Assembly (NCBI GenBank): GCA_000469685.2 | Contig: LS997567.1 | Coordinates: forward strand, 38,095,005-38,159,004 | DNA: 64,000 nt | Direction: 5' to 3' | Source: Haemonchus contortus | Taxonomy: Eukaryota; Nematoda; Chromadorea; Rhabditida; Trichostrongylidae | Part shown: one piece after another, positions 1 through 10,559 of the stretch | How the letters are laid out: every line of letters begins with the position of its first letter | Position numbering within the stretch: position 1 is the first letter of the stretch | The notes under the pieces: generated by a model | What the model was told of the DNA's origin: nothing | The model's database searches: none | The model's input: the letters and a program-made list of their open reading frames with translations, nothing else | Translations under genes and position numbers: made by a program

Positions 1-1740
1 TTGCTTCGTTCGGAATTGCGCTCAGGTGATCAACAGTAGAAGCTAACAGCACATAGTTTCATTTGGTGTTCTATTGAGTGCTTTATTTCGCCGCAGTACG
101 CTTTCCGGACGTACTTGCGCTTTTCATGCACCCGGCTCTTTATTACTTACTTGACCGAGACTCCACTTAATGGGCTTGCTTTGTAGGGACTAAAATCTCG
201 TCCAAGGACCTATGTCGTCATAACATCGTACAACCTTCGAAATGACTAATACAGAGAAAATCTGATACCGCGAGAATGTTGTGGAATTTCCTTTTTCAAG
301 CCACAGATTTACTATTGTCTCTCAGTAACAGTAAAGGTACATAAAATTGTTGCGAAGTGTGCTTATCAGAGATCATCACAGCAACATTTCTGAATTCCGT
401 TCTTTGTAACATTGTATTGTAAGATCTCGTCATCTTGCATAGCTTGCGTCTGCTGCCTATGATGATAAGTGAGGGTACTATTATAAAATATTTGATATTG
501 AGTGATAACTGTAGATACCGGCGTAGGAGGAACTCTTGGAAATGGTTTTTCGGCTCAAATCTGCTATGGTCAAGTCGTCATCTTGTTAGTTTCTTTATTT
601 ATTCTATTTAAAGTATCCCACTCGTTCCCAGAGAGGTTCTAACAGCTTACAAGCTCAAAACCACTTCCAGTCCCCTATAGAAGACGGTGTGCTCGCAGAT
701 CGACTGAATGAAGCAGTTCCACTATGACAAGCCTGAACAGCACAGCACTATAAGCGCTTGTGCAGAGTTATGTAATTCACCCCAATTGATTAAACAAGTA
801 AGCAAATCCGGGTTATTCGTACCAGCGTTTGATCAATGCATCTTTTTCCCTTCTGAACACGTCATCAATCACCCGCGGAGCCTTTGACGTAATTGCTGGA
901 ACCAAAATTCGTTTCCCCAGGAATTTGTCATTTGAAGGTGATATTTTCAGTCAATTCCACAACCATCAATTAATTTTTTTTCCCACCACCAACTGTCCGT
1001 ATCGTTTTTACGTCAGGGAACACCTTCCGCTGACTTTATGGATGGGTTGAAGCTCAGCTCGGGCAATGCTGCAACATACAGGGCATCTGTGAAACGAAGA
1101 TAGGCCACCATTTTTTTACAATTGCAGTGAAGTACTCGAATTGTCAAAATTATATGAGATATATAGGATGAACAACGGTGGGACTTTTTTGGAATTTGAA
1201 TGTCCTTTGCGTCACTCACACTACTTGAATTTCTCATTTATTTCATTTCCATTTCATTTGATTCATTTTATTTTATTTTTTGTTCTCAATGGAATCAGGT
1301 ATTTTTCTGTTTTCATTCCTAGCAAAAACTGAATTTATTGGAAACATGAATAAGGAATAAAGCCAGGTATTCTTCACGAATTCTAGCTTGGCCATACAAT
1401 AACTGGAGGTACTGGTAGTTTAGCAAAAAAAGCGTTAGGCGGAGTACACTTTTTGGGTTTCAAATATTCCACTCAGCTGATGAGACTTTTCATGACAGAG
1501 AGGATCGAGGAAAGCTTCCCAAAATAGCCGATGAAGAATCACAAAATGGAACTAAGTTGAGGGAAATATATTAAGCCAACACATCTGTAGAGTGCGCTGA
1601 AGACCTCCACGTACGGCTCGAAAGATTCGAAAGCTTTGGTTTTGCAAAGGGCTTGAAAGGTAAAGAAATGAATCAAGCAAGAGTTCATCTGTCTCGAAGT
1701 AAACCTTGGAGTAATTTTGTCAAAGAAGACACCAGATTTC
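1..1740. other. No gene seen
   Basis: AT-rich sequence with only short open frames on either strand. None has convincing splice signals or recognisable protein character. It lies downstream of the AMPK gamma gene, whose poly(A) signal is near position 2,834. Confidence 0.4.
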
Positions 1741-1744
1741 CAAA

Positions 1745-2120
1745 CTTTTTATATCATTAATTGAGCTTTTTCGAATGATTTCAAGGCCGTCCGGAAGGAA
1801 TCTGAGAAGGCCCTGCAAGATGAACCCAAAAGATATCCTATGAGGTGATACATCTTACAAGTAGAAAGAAATAAGTAAAAACTGGAGAGTAGCAAAAGGA
1901 CTCTTCCAGACGACACACAAAGCAAGGGTTTCTGAAAAAAAATCGAACAGCACAGCATTCTTCTCAGTGACTGACTGACTATGAGGGGCAGTGGTGCGTA
2001 ACAAACTGCCGACTTCCCCCTACCTCCACCTCATCACCCTCTAGTGCTCTCGCTCATCATCGGATTTCTGCGAGAGCTTTTTTTAGCTTCAGTAGGCAGA
2101 TGTTGCGTCGTCGTTAAGGG
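1745..2120 (+). repeat. Dispersed repeat, copy 1 (partner at 4.47-4.73 kb)
   Basis: A block containing GGTGCGTAACAAACTG, followed by C-rich ACCTCCACCTCATCACC-type text and a CATCATCG motif, recurs in the same order near 4,590-4,720. The similarity is obvious but imperfect, as in an old interspersed repeat. No coding capacity was seen. Confidence 0.5.
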
Positions 2121-2833
2121 GTAGTAAGCAATAAGCAAGAACTTCACAACCGAAAAAAAACCGAAAACAATGCGGACCAACTAAAGACATGAGGGCATCA
2201 CAGTAGGATCTTTGGTGCTTAAACACCAGCTCAAAAAAATCATGAGTTAAGTCAATTTGGAGCAAAAAGATAACGGTTTCATAAAATCGGTAAATGATGG
2301 AGTGTCAAGGGGAAGAAGGGTTGCCTAAGGTTGATATTTGGACTTGAATTGTAGTAGTCCGTACATGAATGTGGGAGCGCCTCTAAATGCCATTCGACCT
2401 ATAACGACACCCACTCAGAAATTCAATGGGGCCATGAGAACAATGGGGTTTAGTCGGCGATTTTGTTTCTTCCGTACTCCCGTTGAATGAAAGTTCCTTT
2501 GCAAAGTTCATATACGGCAATCGGCGTTAGCAGGGAAAAGAAGAACTCTCAAAAGGGTCGGTCAAGGACCTCCCATAGACTCTTCTGAGATGCACCACGC
2601 ATCCGTCTTTCATTTTGAATAGCACTCTTGATTCGTTCAACACGTTAGAGGCTAACTAATCACGTAAGTTAAGAAGGCCTTGTCAGTGATGGCTAGATTC
2701 GATCGGGAACCCATCCCGGACCATATATGTATGACGGTGACGGCGCCACATGCCACTGTTTCACCTCCTCCTATTATCGTATATTATTCATAGCTATGTA
2801 CATGAAAAAGACAGTGAAGATTACAAAATATCT

Positions 2834-2839
2834 TTATTG
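2834..2839 (-). promoter_or_regulatory. Poly(A) signal AATAAA of the AMPK gamma gene
   Basis: The minus strand reads AATAAA beginning only six bases after the TAG stop that ends the AMPK gamma reading frame. If used, the 3' UTR would be about 20-30 nt. No competing signal was looked for further downstream. Confidence 0.5.
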
Positions 2840-2845
2840 TCAAAT

Positions 2846-5800
2846 CTAGGACAATTTCGTGCTCTGAAGAGCGACAGCTGGTCGTAGTACCATGTAAACG
2901 ATCAGATCGGTGAGGGAGACCAGAGCCTGAAATAACCACAATAAGCGACTTTTTCAAAAATCCGAAAGCTTTCATGTAAACTTAGTTCCTAATTTATGAT
3001 GCATTTAAAATTATCTATGGTGAAAACTTTTTCGAGACATTTTCAAGAGCCATAAACAGGTTTGAAAGTTATTACTAGTAATTTACAAGTTTGATCTTCT
3101 TGAAAACTGAGAGTTTGCACCATTAGTACTCTTGTACTGCTTAGCCAAACAGGTATCTTCTAATAGAATCGCTTTATTCGGTCGATGTCCCTTACAAACT
3201 TGTTCAGTAGGACGTGAGCGCTTGTGAAGCAGCACAGGGTCAGACATCTTGTGCCTACGGGTTTGTAGGAGTTGTTGGAACTGGCCCAATACGGTAGAGC
3301 GCTTGAACGGTAAGCTTCAGATAAAGAGCTGAGATCCTCCTTCACGGTTTCTAATTAGTCATTTACGCTGTCAAGCGCTTCGTCGTACTGAGCAGGTTGC
3401 ACTCTTTCTCTGAAACCCCATAACAAAAGTGCTCATTAAGAGAACCAATCGTTTACGGTTTCACCGCCGCTAGACCCTGACTCAATCCATTGAAAACAAA
3501 TTAAGGACGTCATTACAAGTCGAGACCCACGACGTGTACTATGAGGTATTCCCACAACCACAACAAACTGGTATAATTCGTTCGGCGATGGTAGTGTCTG
3601 CATGTCTGGGTTCTAGTTTCTCCCAGCAGACACGCAGAGAAAATGTGCTATGAGAGAGAACAGACAGTGTGAGAATTCGATTGGAGACGTCGTATATACG
3701 ACAAGGGTGATGAGTAGTTCTTTTTATCAGCTGCCGGTACGCAATTACAGACTACTATAGCAAGTAAAAGTTAATGCTTCCGACCGATTTCGGCTTATTA
3801 GTGTGGCAATCCCAACAAACTTTTAGTTTTTGTGGACTGCAACTACTTCAGAACGTCTATATGGACGTATAACAAAATGTATTTTACTTTTTGTTAGCTA
3901 TAAACAAAGTCACATACTCTCAAAAACCTGCTGCTTTTAAGGGAGAGCGACCAACCTTCAACCTGAAGCAATCGTCGACGAGGAATACACGTTGTACGTT
4001 CTTCTCGACGAACGTTTCGACCAAATCTAACACCTTTACGTCCTCCGGTGCAGTCACTACACCATCACGATCACCCTGAAGATAATTTACGTGTAAAATT
4101 TTGGATATGTGCACATGTAAGAAAAGTATATATGCAATTGACCACAAGTAGCGAACAGTGACAAAATATCAAAAATTGCCAAAAATATTCCAAAAGACCC
4201 TTTCATTCTAGCAAAATTCAGAAAAATTGCGCAACGGCGATGATAGCGTCTGCATATCTGAGCTCAAGCTCTTTCGAGTATAGACGCAGAGGAGGTGTGC
4301 TGTAAGAGAGAGCAGACGACAAGAGAATCCGCTAAATCAACCACACGTGATTCCATACACCCGCCACTGCAGATTTCCAAATTCTGCACGACCTGAGCTT
4401 TCTAAACATGCCGAGAACATTGATAGGGCATTCAAGGGAAGCGCGCAGGGCTGCTATAATAAAAGCCCTTATATGATGGAATAGCTGAGAAAATGGTAAA
4501 AGAATGTGATGGGAACTACAAGGAGGTCTTCTAAGTACGGATTTTTGCTAAAAAGTCCAATAGCACGCATTCTCTCTAGCAGTAAGAGAAACGTGGGGAG
4601 CAGCGGTGCGTAACAAACTGGGCGACTTTCGTTTACTTCCAGCTCATCACCTACACTGCTCCACCTCATCATCGAATCTGTGCGGAGGCATTTTTGGTTG
4701 CACTTAGGTATGATGCTGCTTATATATCTTTCGAAATAAAACCGATCCACATCACCCCACCTGGCCACTCTATCTGCTCTGCACATGCTTCCCACCCGCG
4801 CACTCAAATTACGACCACCTACTGCGCTAGAATTCACGTTCTCTCAAGAGGTCGCCCTGAACGTCACCAGTGAGATCTCGATGGGATTAATTACTATTTA
4901 CCGCATCAAGAAAGTATTGCAGTAAATCGATGACAATGGTAAAAGGAAGGAACAAGAAGAGTACGGTGAATACAAAAGCTGACTATAAAAGCTTTCAGTT
5001 TGATAATTAAAGATCATTGTCAAAGCAGACAAAACGACTCGTTATCATATACGTGAGCGCTGATGAACATACGCTGAAAAAAGAAGGAAAATTTGGGTGG
5101 AATTCGAAGCGCAGTGGATAAGGACATGGCGCAGAGAGCCAGATAAAGGTTCGGATCTCATCACAGACCACACACCTTGTCTACAGTTCACTCCATTAAA
5201 TAGGGTGAGAAAAAAGTAGTAACCGGTTACAAGTCAGTAGATAAGTTATAGGAACGCTAAAAGTTTACTTACACAAATCTTTCGCCGCTGTCGTATAGCT
5301 TCCTCCACTGTTATCGACATGTCTATAGTCCGCGAAAACGCCGCTGCTACAGCGTCGAATCTAGTGTAGACATCAACAATCTGTAATAATGGTTTGACAT
5401 GTGTACTTTTTAGCAACTTATACTTCACTTTATTGGTTAGCTTTCAGCATACAATTTCAAGCTAATTTTGCCATGTAACTGAGAATATTATCCTTTTTTT
5501 AGAATTTCAGGAACTGTAGAAGTTGCGTCGGTAGCGTCTGCATATTGAGCTATGGCCTTTTCCATTGGAGACGCAGAGATAGTGTGCTATGAGAGGGAGA
5601 GCAGATGACATCAGAATTTACTGAGTCAGTCACCCCGTGACGTCATAAACCCATCCCGCCAAAATCGTACACCCTAAATCACATACCGGTTTCCGGAATT
5701 TCTTCTAGTTACCGGTAAACATTAAGATTACTGGTAACTAGAAGGAAATATTCAGAAGCGCTACGTCTTAACCTATTCGAAGTTTTACAATTCTAGTGAC

Positions 5801-8800
5801 GTGTACTACTTCGACATTAGGACATGGAGGGAAGTAAACAAAGCTCGAAACAACCTCTGTCCTTTTACTAATTCAGTACTCGAATTACTACGCTCGAATG
5901 CCAAAACATCGTGGATGACGGATAGAATGAGCCAGGGACTTCTCAAATAAGTACAGCATTTCTCCGCCCCCTCCTCCCTCTCCCTACCACATAGCCCTAT
6001 TCCCCACTTACTTGAAAAACAATCCCTTTCCCATTCCAGGTTACTGATGAAAAAGCGTGACCCGAAGGAGGGACACACTCTGGGGGACCTGAGTTTCTTT
6101 TAAATCCATGAAATCATTATCGCGCTTTATTAGATGTCCCTTTCCGGGAAAAAAAGTAACGAGCGTTTCCTTTCTCCCTCCTCCTTACCCCACTCCCTGG
6201 TCGGACCTCCCAAATGCATGAGTCGCATGCATTCTAAGAATTTGGCTCCAATATTTAGAAATTTAGGAAAATTATTCGGATTTTTACTGTAACGTGTCTG
6301 GAAAAGTAAGTAATTAAGCAGTAAACACACTTTCATCGTTGATTCATCCACAATAGGTACACCGCTAATGCTATTGTCTATAATCATATCTAACACATCC
6401 AGAAGCCTCATTTCTTGGGTGGCCTGAAAACGGGAACTTTCAAAAATTGTGAAGGTAGTGGAAATTTCCTTAAAAAAAGTATATTTTAATAACTTACATA
6501 ATGTATACCCGTATATGTCCCGACTTTGAGATCAGATACTTTTTCATACATGTAATCGGGTCGTGAAAGACAAGAGCACTGAAAATGATGGGCATTGAGA
6601 ACTGCACTTCTTTACCATGTACTACTTACTACTTCCCATTTCTACTAAAGTAACAAAACAGGTTTGTCATTGATAACCTGAGCCTTCGAAATAGAATGAA
6701 TCCTGTCAAAGGTTTTGAATGGGAGAGATTCTTGGGATTCCATCAGTATCTCAACATACCCAACGCTTTCGGAAGTCCGTATGTGGTAACACCTCCAGGA
6801 AAACCCTATCTCTTATCCCTTCAGGACCAGACCAGCTAATTGGTCCCAGATTCTTCTGAGAGTACAGGAACGCTGCCTATACAACGGCCTTACGATTCTG
6901 AATGTTACCGAAAGCGTACCCTATTTTGAAATGCAAAAGTTTCATCCCTCTCCCAAGCAATAATTCATTTCGTGGGGCAGCTTAACCATTGCAAAATAAT
7001 TTGCATGGTATTGATAACCAGTTTCTCCGAAACAAGTAATATAACTTTGTAACCTTGAAGATGGCCGCCCCCTCAGTATCTAAAAGTAAAGGGAACGGTG
7101 CACGGTTGCTTTGTACGGTATCGACACCATTTGAAGGGATCAGATGGACTTTAAAGTCCAGTGGATGTGTGATATAGTAACCCCCGCTCTGCCCTAACCA
7201 TCATCCACATCTGGACCTTGCCCAGAGTACCGTCGGTTTTGTTGCTTCTTGCATGTGACGGGTGTTTGGCGACGATTGAGTGTGCCTTCGGTATCACACA
7301 TTCACCGGACTTTGAAATCCGTCTTGTTTCGAACGGAATCAGAACGCGTGAGTGAGTTGAAGGCGAGGATCAAAAAGTACAGTCTATCCTTACAAGTGTT
7401 TTTACACTAAGAAATTTCACTATTTGATATCCATTCGTGTAATCCCTCCTCCATTTCTTTGTATATTTGCCTTCACAGTTCACCGATAAGGTATTCGATA
7501 GTAACAACACACTTAAAAACTTCTAAAATTTATAAGAAATGAATGAATTTCAAACAGATTACTTACATGTTTCCATAAATAATGTAGAATCCGACGATGT
7601 GTCAGAATAAAAACGCAATCACCAGTTCGTCGATCCAGTACTGGCAGTCGATGAATACGATGCTTTGTAAGCAATTCGACAGCATGAAAAATACTAAAAA
7701 AAATTAAAAGTAGGACAAATCGGCTGAATTACGCTAACAAAAATAAATAACTAATTTACAACTAACGAATTCTCGATTAAACTTTGACAAGGACTTTTTA
7801 AAATTTAATAAGGAGCATCAAGCAAGGCACAGGCTAGAGGCAAAAAGCGCCGCTATCGATGCAAGGTGCATGTGGATGGCATCCCAAGTGGGCACAAAGT
7901 TCGCTATCTTTTCGGCTCCACTACAGCACCCCCCCCCCCCTTAAACCAATGGATACACCGATAAGAACTGGATAAAATGACTGGAAATAACAAATTTCGT
8001 TTAGAACGTTGTCTGAACTCCTCCCGGTGTTCTTTTTTTCCTTTTTTATTTGGTGTGGCAGTTGAACAAGTTAAACCCATCTTGTAAAAGGTAACCAGTA
8101 CTAAACCAGTGCCAATAATGGTCTCAATAAATTTTTATGAGACACTCTACTAAATATTTACAAACCTCTGATTTGAATTGATACTAATAAAATCCCTCTG
8201 CATTCCTTTCCTTCGGAGCAACTCTAAACGAACAAATTTTACATTTACAGTAGTAAAAGGACGTTTTGGTAGGTAATAAGTATAGTAACCTTTCCATCGG
8301 CTAATCTTCATATTTGCTATGTCCATTCCTTTGAACTCGTCATACGTCAACGGTTTCCCTTTCATTTCCTCTATGTTTTCTCGGAATTTCCACAGCATCA
8401 TGAGCATCATGGTAAAATCAGTAATTGATAGTACACCCATGACCTGCATTGTCTTCGAATCCGCTATGAGACCAGTTCGTGTGGCTGAAACAGGAGATCG
8501 ATGAAGAAAAACTCACGAGTTCTACTATTTGTTAGAGAATTTGATGATTTGGGGAAGAATGAATTCACTCTTGAAAAACTCCTAATATCCTGGTTCAGTG
8601 AGTTTTTGAGAAAAAAGTATTCTAATGAGCAAAAACAAAGTGGAAAAAAGTGAAAGGTGGGAGATAAGGAAAAGAATAAAACGCAGTACACGATAAATTT
8701 GAGGTACCCTTCAAACTTACACCATGGGTTCCCTTGAGAATGGTGCAGCCTCTACAATGCCGTTGAACTTCGTCCTCGCATACAGCCGGGACATTCTTTG

Positions 8801-10056
8801 AGCCCTTATAACGCCCTATTTTAGCCGTTTCCCAATCTGACATATGGTATACGAGAGAGCCACAGACTTATCTTAGATTATTTATTATATTATTATATTA
8901 TATTATATTATTATATTTCATAGGTAATTTTTATCGTTAACTGTGCCTATAAGAAGGAAAACATGACTGTAAGGACAATAGAGGAAAGTGGGAAGAGTCC
9001 TGCAGACATTGGAGATTGTTTCTATTACTGTGTTAATGTTACGCTGTATTCGACTGCTCTAAAGATATGAACAGGAGAATGACATAAAAGGGCATTTCTC
9101 CAACACTAGAAATCGGAATGTTTTGATTTTCCTTCGGAAACTGACGCTGAAGAGCTCCGCTTCTCATTTTCCAATCTTTCCATAGTACCAAAAAACTCTC
9201 ATTGCGTTAAAAATATTTTTAAAAGTGCTTTCAGATTGATCACTTTTAGACATATTTACTGAAGGCAGTGTAGAACTGTTTTTAGTGCAACGAGACTGGT
9301 CAAAAGCAAATTAGTAAACAGATAAACTTACAGTTATATAGAAGTCCATAGAACGCTTTCCGTACTGATAAATCATCAGTGAAAACAACAACTTTATTGT
9401 TGGTAGACATCGACTCATAGCATTGTGATAATTGAAGAAAATGTGTATAAACAAGATCAGGATCATCTGGAAGGTTCTTATTTATTTACTAGGTCTCTAA
9501 GGAAAAAACTGCTAACAATTATTAGAGTAAAAGTGAATACGCGAATTAATTAGATCATATTCTGTCAAACTACAAGCTACCAGTTGCCCGACATGGAAAC
9601 CCCAAGAATTGATGAGCTTTAACGAACTTGTATGTGGAATTTGACACCAGGGCCACACCAGTGATAACAGCACTGCCCCAAGTGAACTAACCTTAACCAA
9701 TCCAAGGCAATATTTCCCTATCCTTTTCTAAGGTATAGGGGGGGTCTTATTCGAACAAACGAACCTTTTGACTGACCGTTACTATATACAAAAAAATTAC
9801 TCACAAAGTTCTAAGATGATCTGACAGACAGTATAATCCAAAATAAACTTGAAAAGTTAAAACTGATTGTAGATATATAAAGTACTGATATAGATAAAAA
9901 AAACTGGTATAGAAAATAGAGGAAGTTCTGATTCAGGTGTACTAACCTACAATAACACTAGATATAGTTTTGTACATTTGACACGAAGATGCACGTTCTT
10001 CGTCGCTTTCATCGTCGAACAGCTCGTCTTGTGGATATTTTGCCACGGATATTTCG
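2846..10056 (-). CDS. AMP-activated protein kinase gamma subunit (four CBS domains), 5' end not found
   Basis: Regulatory nucleotide-sensing subunit of the cytosolic AMPK heterotrimer. Exons by hand: 10056-9947, 9466-9332, 8484-8290, 8223-8166, 7693-7567, 6578-6498, 6423-6331, 5380-5273, 4075-3956, 2926-2846. All phases close, giving 368 visible residues and a TAG stop. CBS1 runs from VYTHF (residue 42) to SITDF (D104). CBS2 has HRIHRLPVLD and ILTHRRIL. CBS3 has GVPIVDE and IVDVYTRFD. CBS4 has NVQRVFLVDD and LVSLTDLI. The Asp/Arg positions equivalent to human gamma-1 D90, R171, D245 and D317 are present (D104, R200, D275, D349). Oddities: the CBS3 His-Arg becomes Asn-Ser (252-253) and CBS4 His298 becomes Gln330. 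The first visible exon is acidic (DELFDDESDEE). The exon 10056 start is a splice acceptor, so at least one upstream exon is missing. Exon boundaries 9466/9947 could instead be 9476/9951. The family call is firm; the paralogue is unknown. Confidence 0.9.
3584..3702 (+). repeat. Intronic ~110-bp repeat, copy A
   Basis: First of three related copies in successive AMPK gamma introns. It contains GCGATGGTAGTGTCTGCAT, then AGACACGCAGAG, then TGTGCTATGAGAGAGA. Within each copy the ends carry short inverted GCGTCT/AGACGC motifs. Confidence 0.6.
4238..4369 (+). repeat. Intronic ~110-bp repeat, copy B
   Basis: Second copy: GCGATGATAGCGTCTGCATA, then TAGACGCAGAGG, then TGTGCTGTAAGAGAGAGCAG, ending near CACCCGCC. 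It lies in the intron between the exons at 5273-5380 and 3956-4075. Confidence 0.6.
4470..4730 (+). repeat. Dispersed repeat, copy 2 (partner at 1.75-2.1 kb)
   Basis: Contains GGTGCGTAACAAACTGG, CAGCTCATCACC and CACCTCATCATCGAATC in the same order as the block at 1,990-2,070, inside an AMPK gamma intron. Confidence 0.5.
5110..5215 (+). repeat. Possible tRNA-derived SINE of a second type
   Basis: Box A-like AGCGCAGTGGATAAGGAC is followed about 35 bases later by box B-like GGTTCGGATCTC. It is not similar to the main SINE family in this window. Spacing and motifs fit a pol III promoter, but the region is decayed and there is a single copy, so the call is weak. Confidence 0.3.
5525..5660 (+). 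repeat. Intronic ~110-bp repeat, copy C
   Basis: Third copy: GCGTCGGTAGCGTCTGCATA, then GAGACGCAGAG, then TGTGCTATGAGAGG, ending near CCATCCCGCC. It lies in the intron between the exons at 6331-6423 and 5273-5380. Confidence 0.6.
5698..5753. repeat. Imperfect hairpin in AMPK gamma intron
   Basis: TTTCTTCTAGTTACCGGTA and its near reverse complement TACTGGTAACTAGAAGGAAA are separated by about 11 bases. Stem of about 19 bp with a couple of mismatches. Confidence 0.6.
7140..7325. repeat. Small foldback (MITE-like) element
   Basis: GGACTTTAAAGTCC plus GTGGATGTGTGATA at the left recurs inverted at the right (TATCACACATTCACC, then GGACTTTGAAATCC). Arms of about 30 bp with several mismatches enclose about 115 bp. 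No coding capacity. It lies within an AMPK gamma intron. Confidence 0.5.
7928..7939. repeat. Poly-C run
   Basis: An uninterrupted run of about 12 C residues in an AMPK gamma intron. A similar run occurs near 14,869. Length may be uncertain because of homopolymer sequencing error. Confidence 0.6.
8875..8920. repeat. ATTAT-type AT microsatellite
   Basis: Simple repeat of TTATA/TATTA units in the intron between the CBS1 exons of the AMPK gamma gene. Confidence 0.7.
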
Positions 10057-10247
10057 CTGAAACCGTGATTTATTTACATAACTTATTGATCTGAGAAATG
10101 TAACCATTCAATTTCAGAGTGCTAATGGTAACCTTCCCCACTTGGGACAAGAAGTTCTGGGATCTTGGGGACAAGTTCGAGAGAGGACAGCCGTGAGCAA
10201 AGCGATTCCTTAGCTGGGCGGAGGATCATTCCCGCTTGGAGAACGTC

Positions 10248-10519
10248 CGTTGCGCGTGTCCGTCGAAACTAGGTCATCCCGCCCACTTCGCGCGCGGCGC
10301 ATCCCACTAAGGTCTTGAGATGACATTACAGTACCACCAAGTGTCATTGGAGCAAATGATTTGCATTTGTCTGTGTTATCTTCTTCTTGAACTGACTGCC
10401 GTGGACCAAACGCAAAGCGTATGCCCCAGTGACAATTGCGACGTCTGTCAAATATCGCGGGCCGGCTCGCCGCGTGCGATGGCTGCGGCGTGACCTAGTT
10501 TCGACGGACACGCGCAACG
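10248..10519. repeat. Inverted-repeat element with 29-bp perfect arms
   Basis: A 29-bp sequence at 10,248-10,276 (core GTGTCCGTCGAAACTAGG) is perfectly repeated in inverse orientation at 10,491-10,519, with about 214 bp between. The interior is GC-rich. The right half resembles 31,408-31,545. Probably a non-autonomous mobile element; no TSD was identified. Confidence 0.65.
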
Positions 10520-10559
10520 AAGCGCACCCATTCCCGCTTTAACGCTACCGCTCCCTCTC

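Noticed and set aside
8622..8843. Minus-strand frame ending in a GTGTAAGT donor (8,719-8,843), at first taken as an AMPK gamma exon
   Set aside because: Joining exon 9332 directly to exon 8484 gives a perfect CBS1 (LLYNS/TRTGLIADSK) that matches human gamma in length; inserting this piece breaks the domain.
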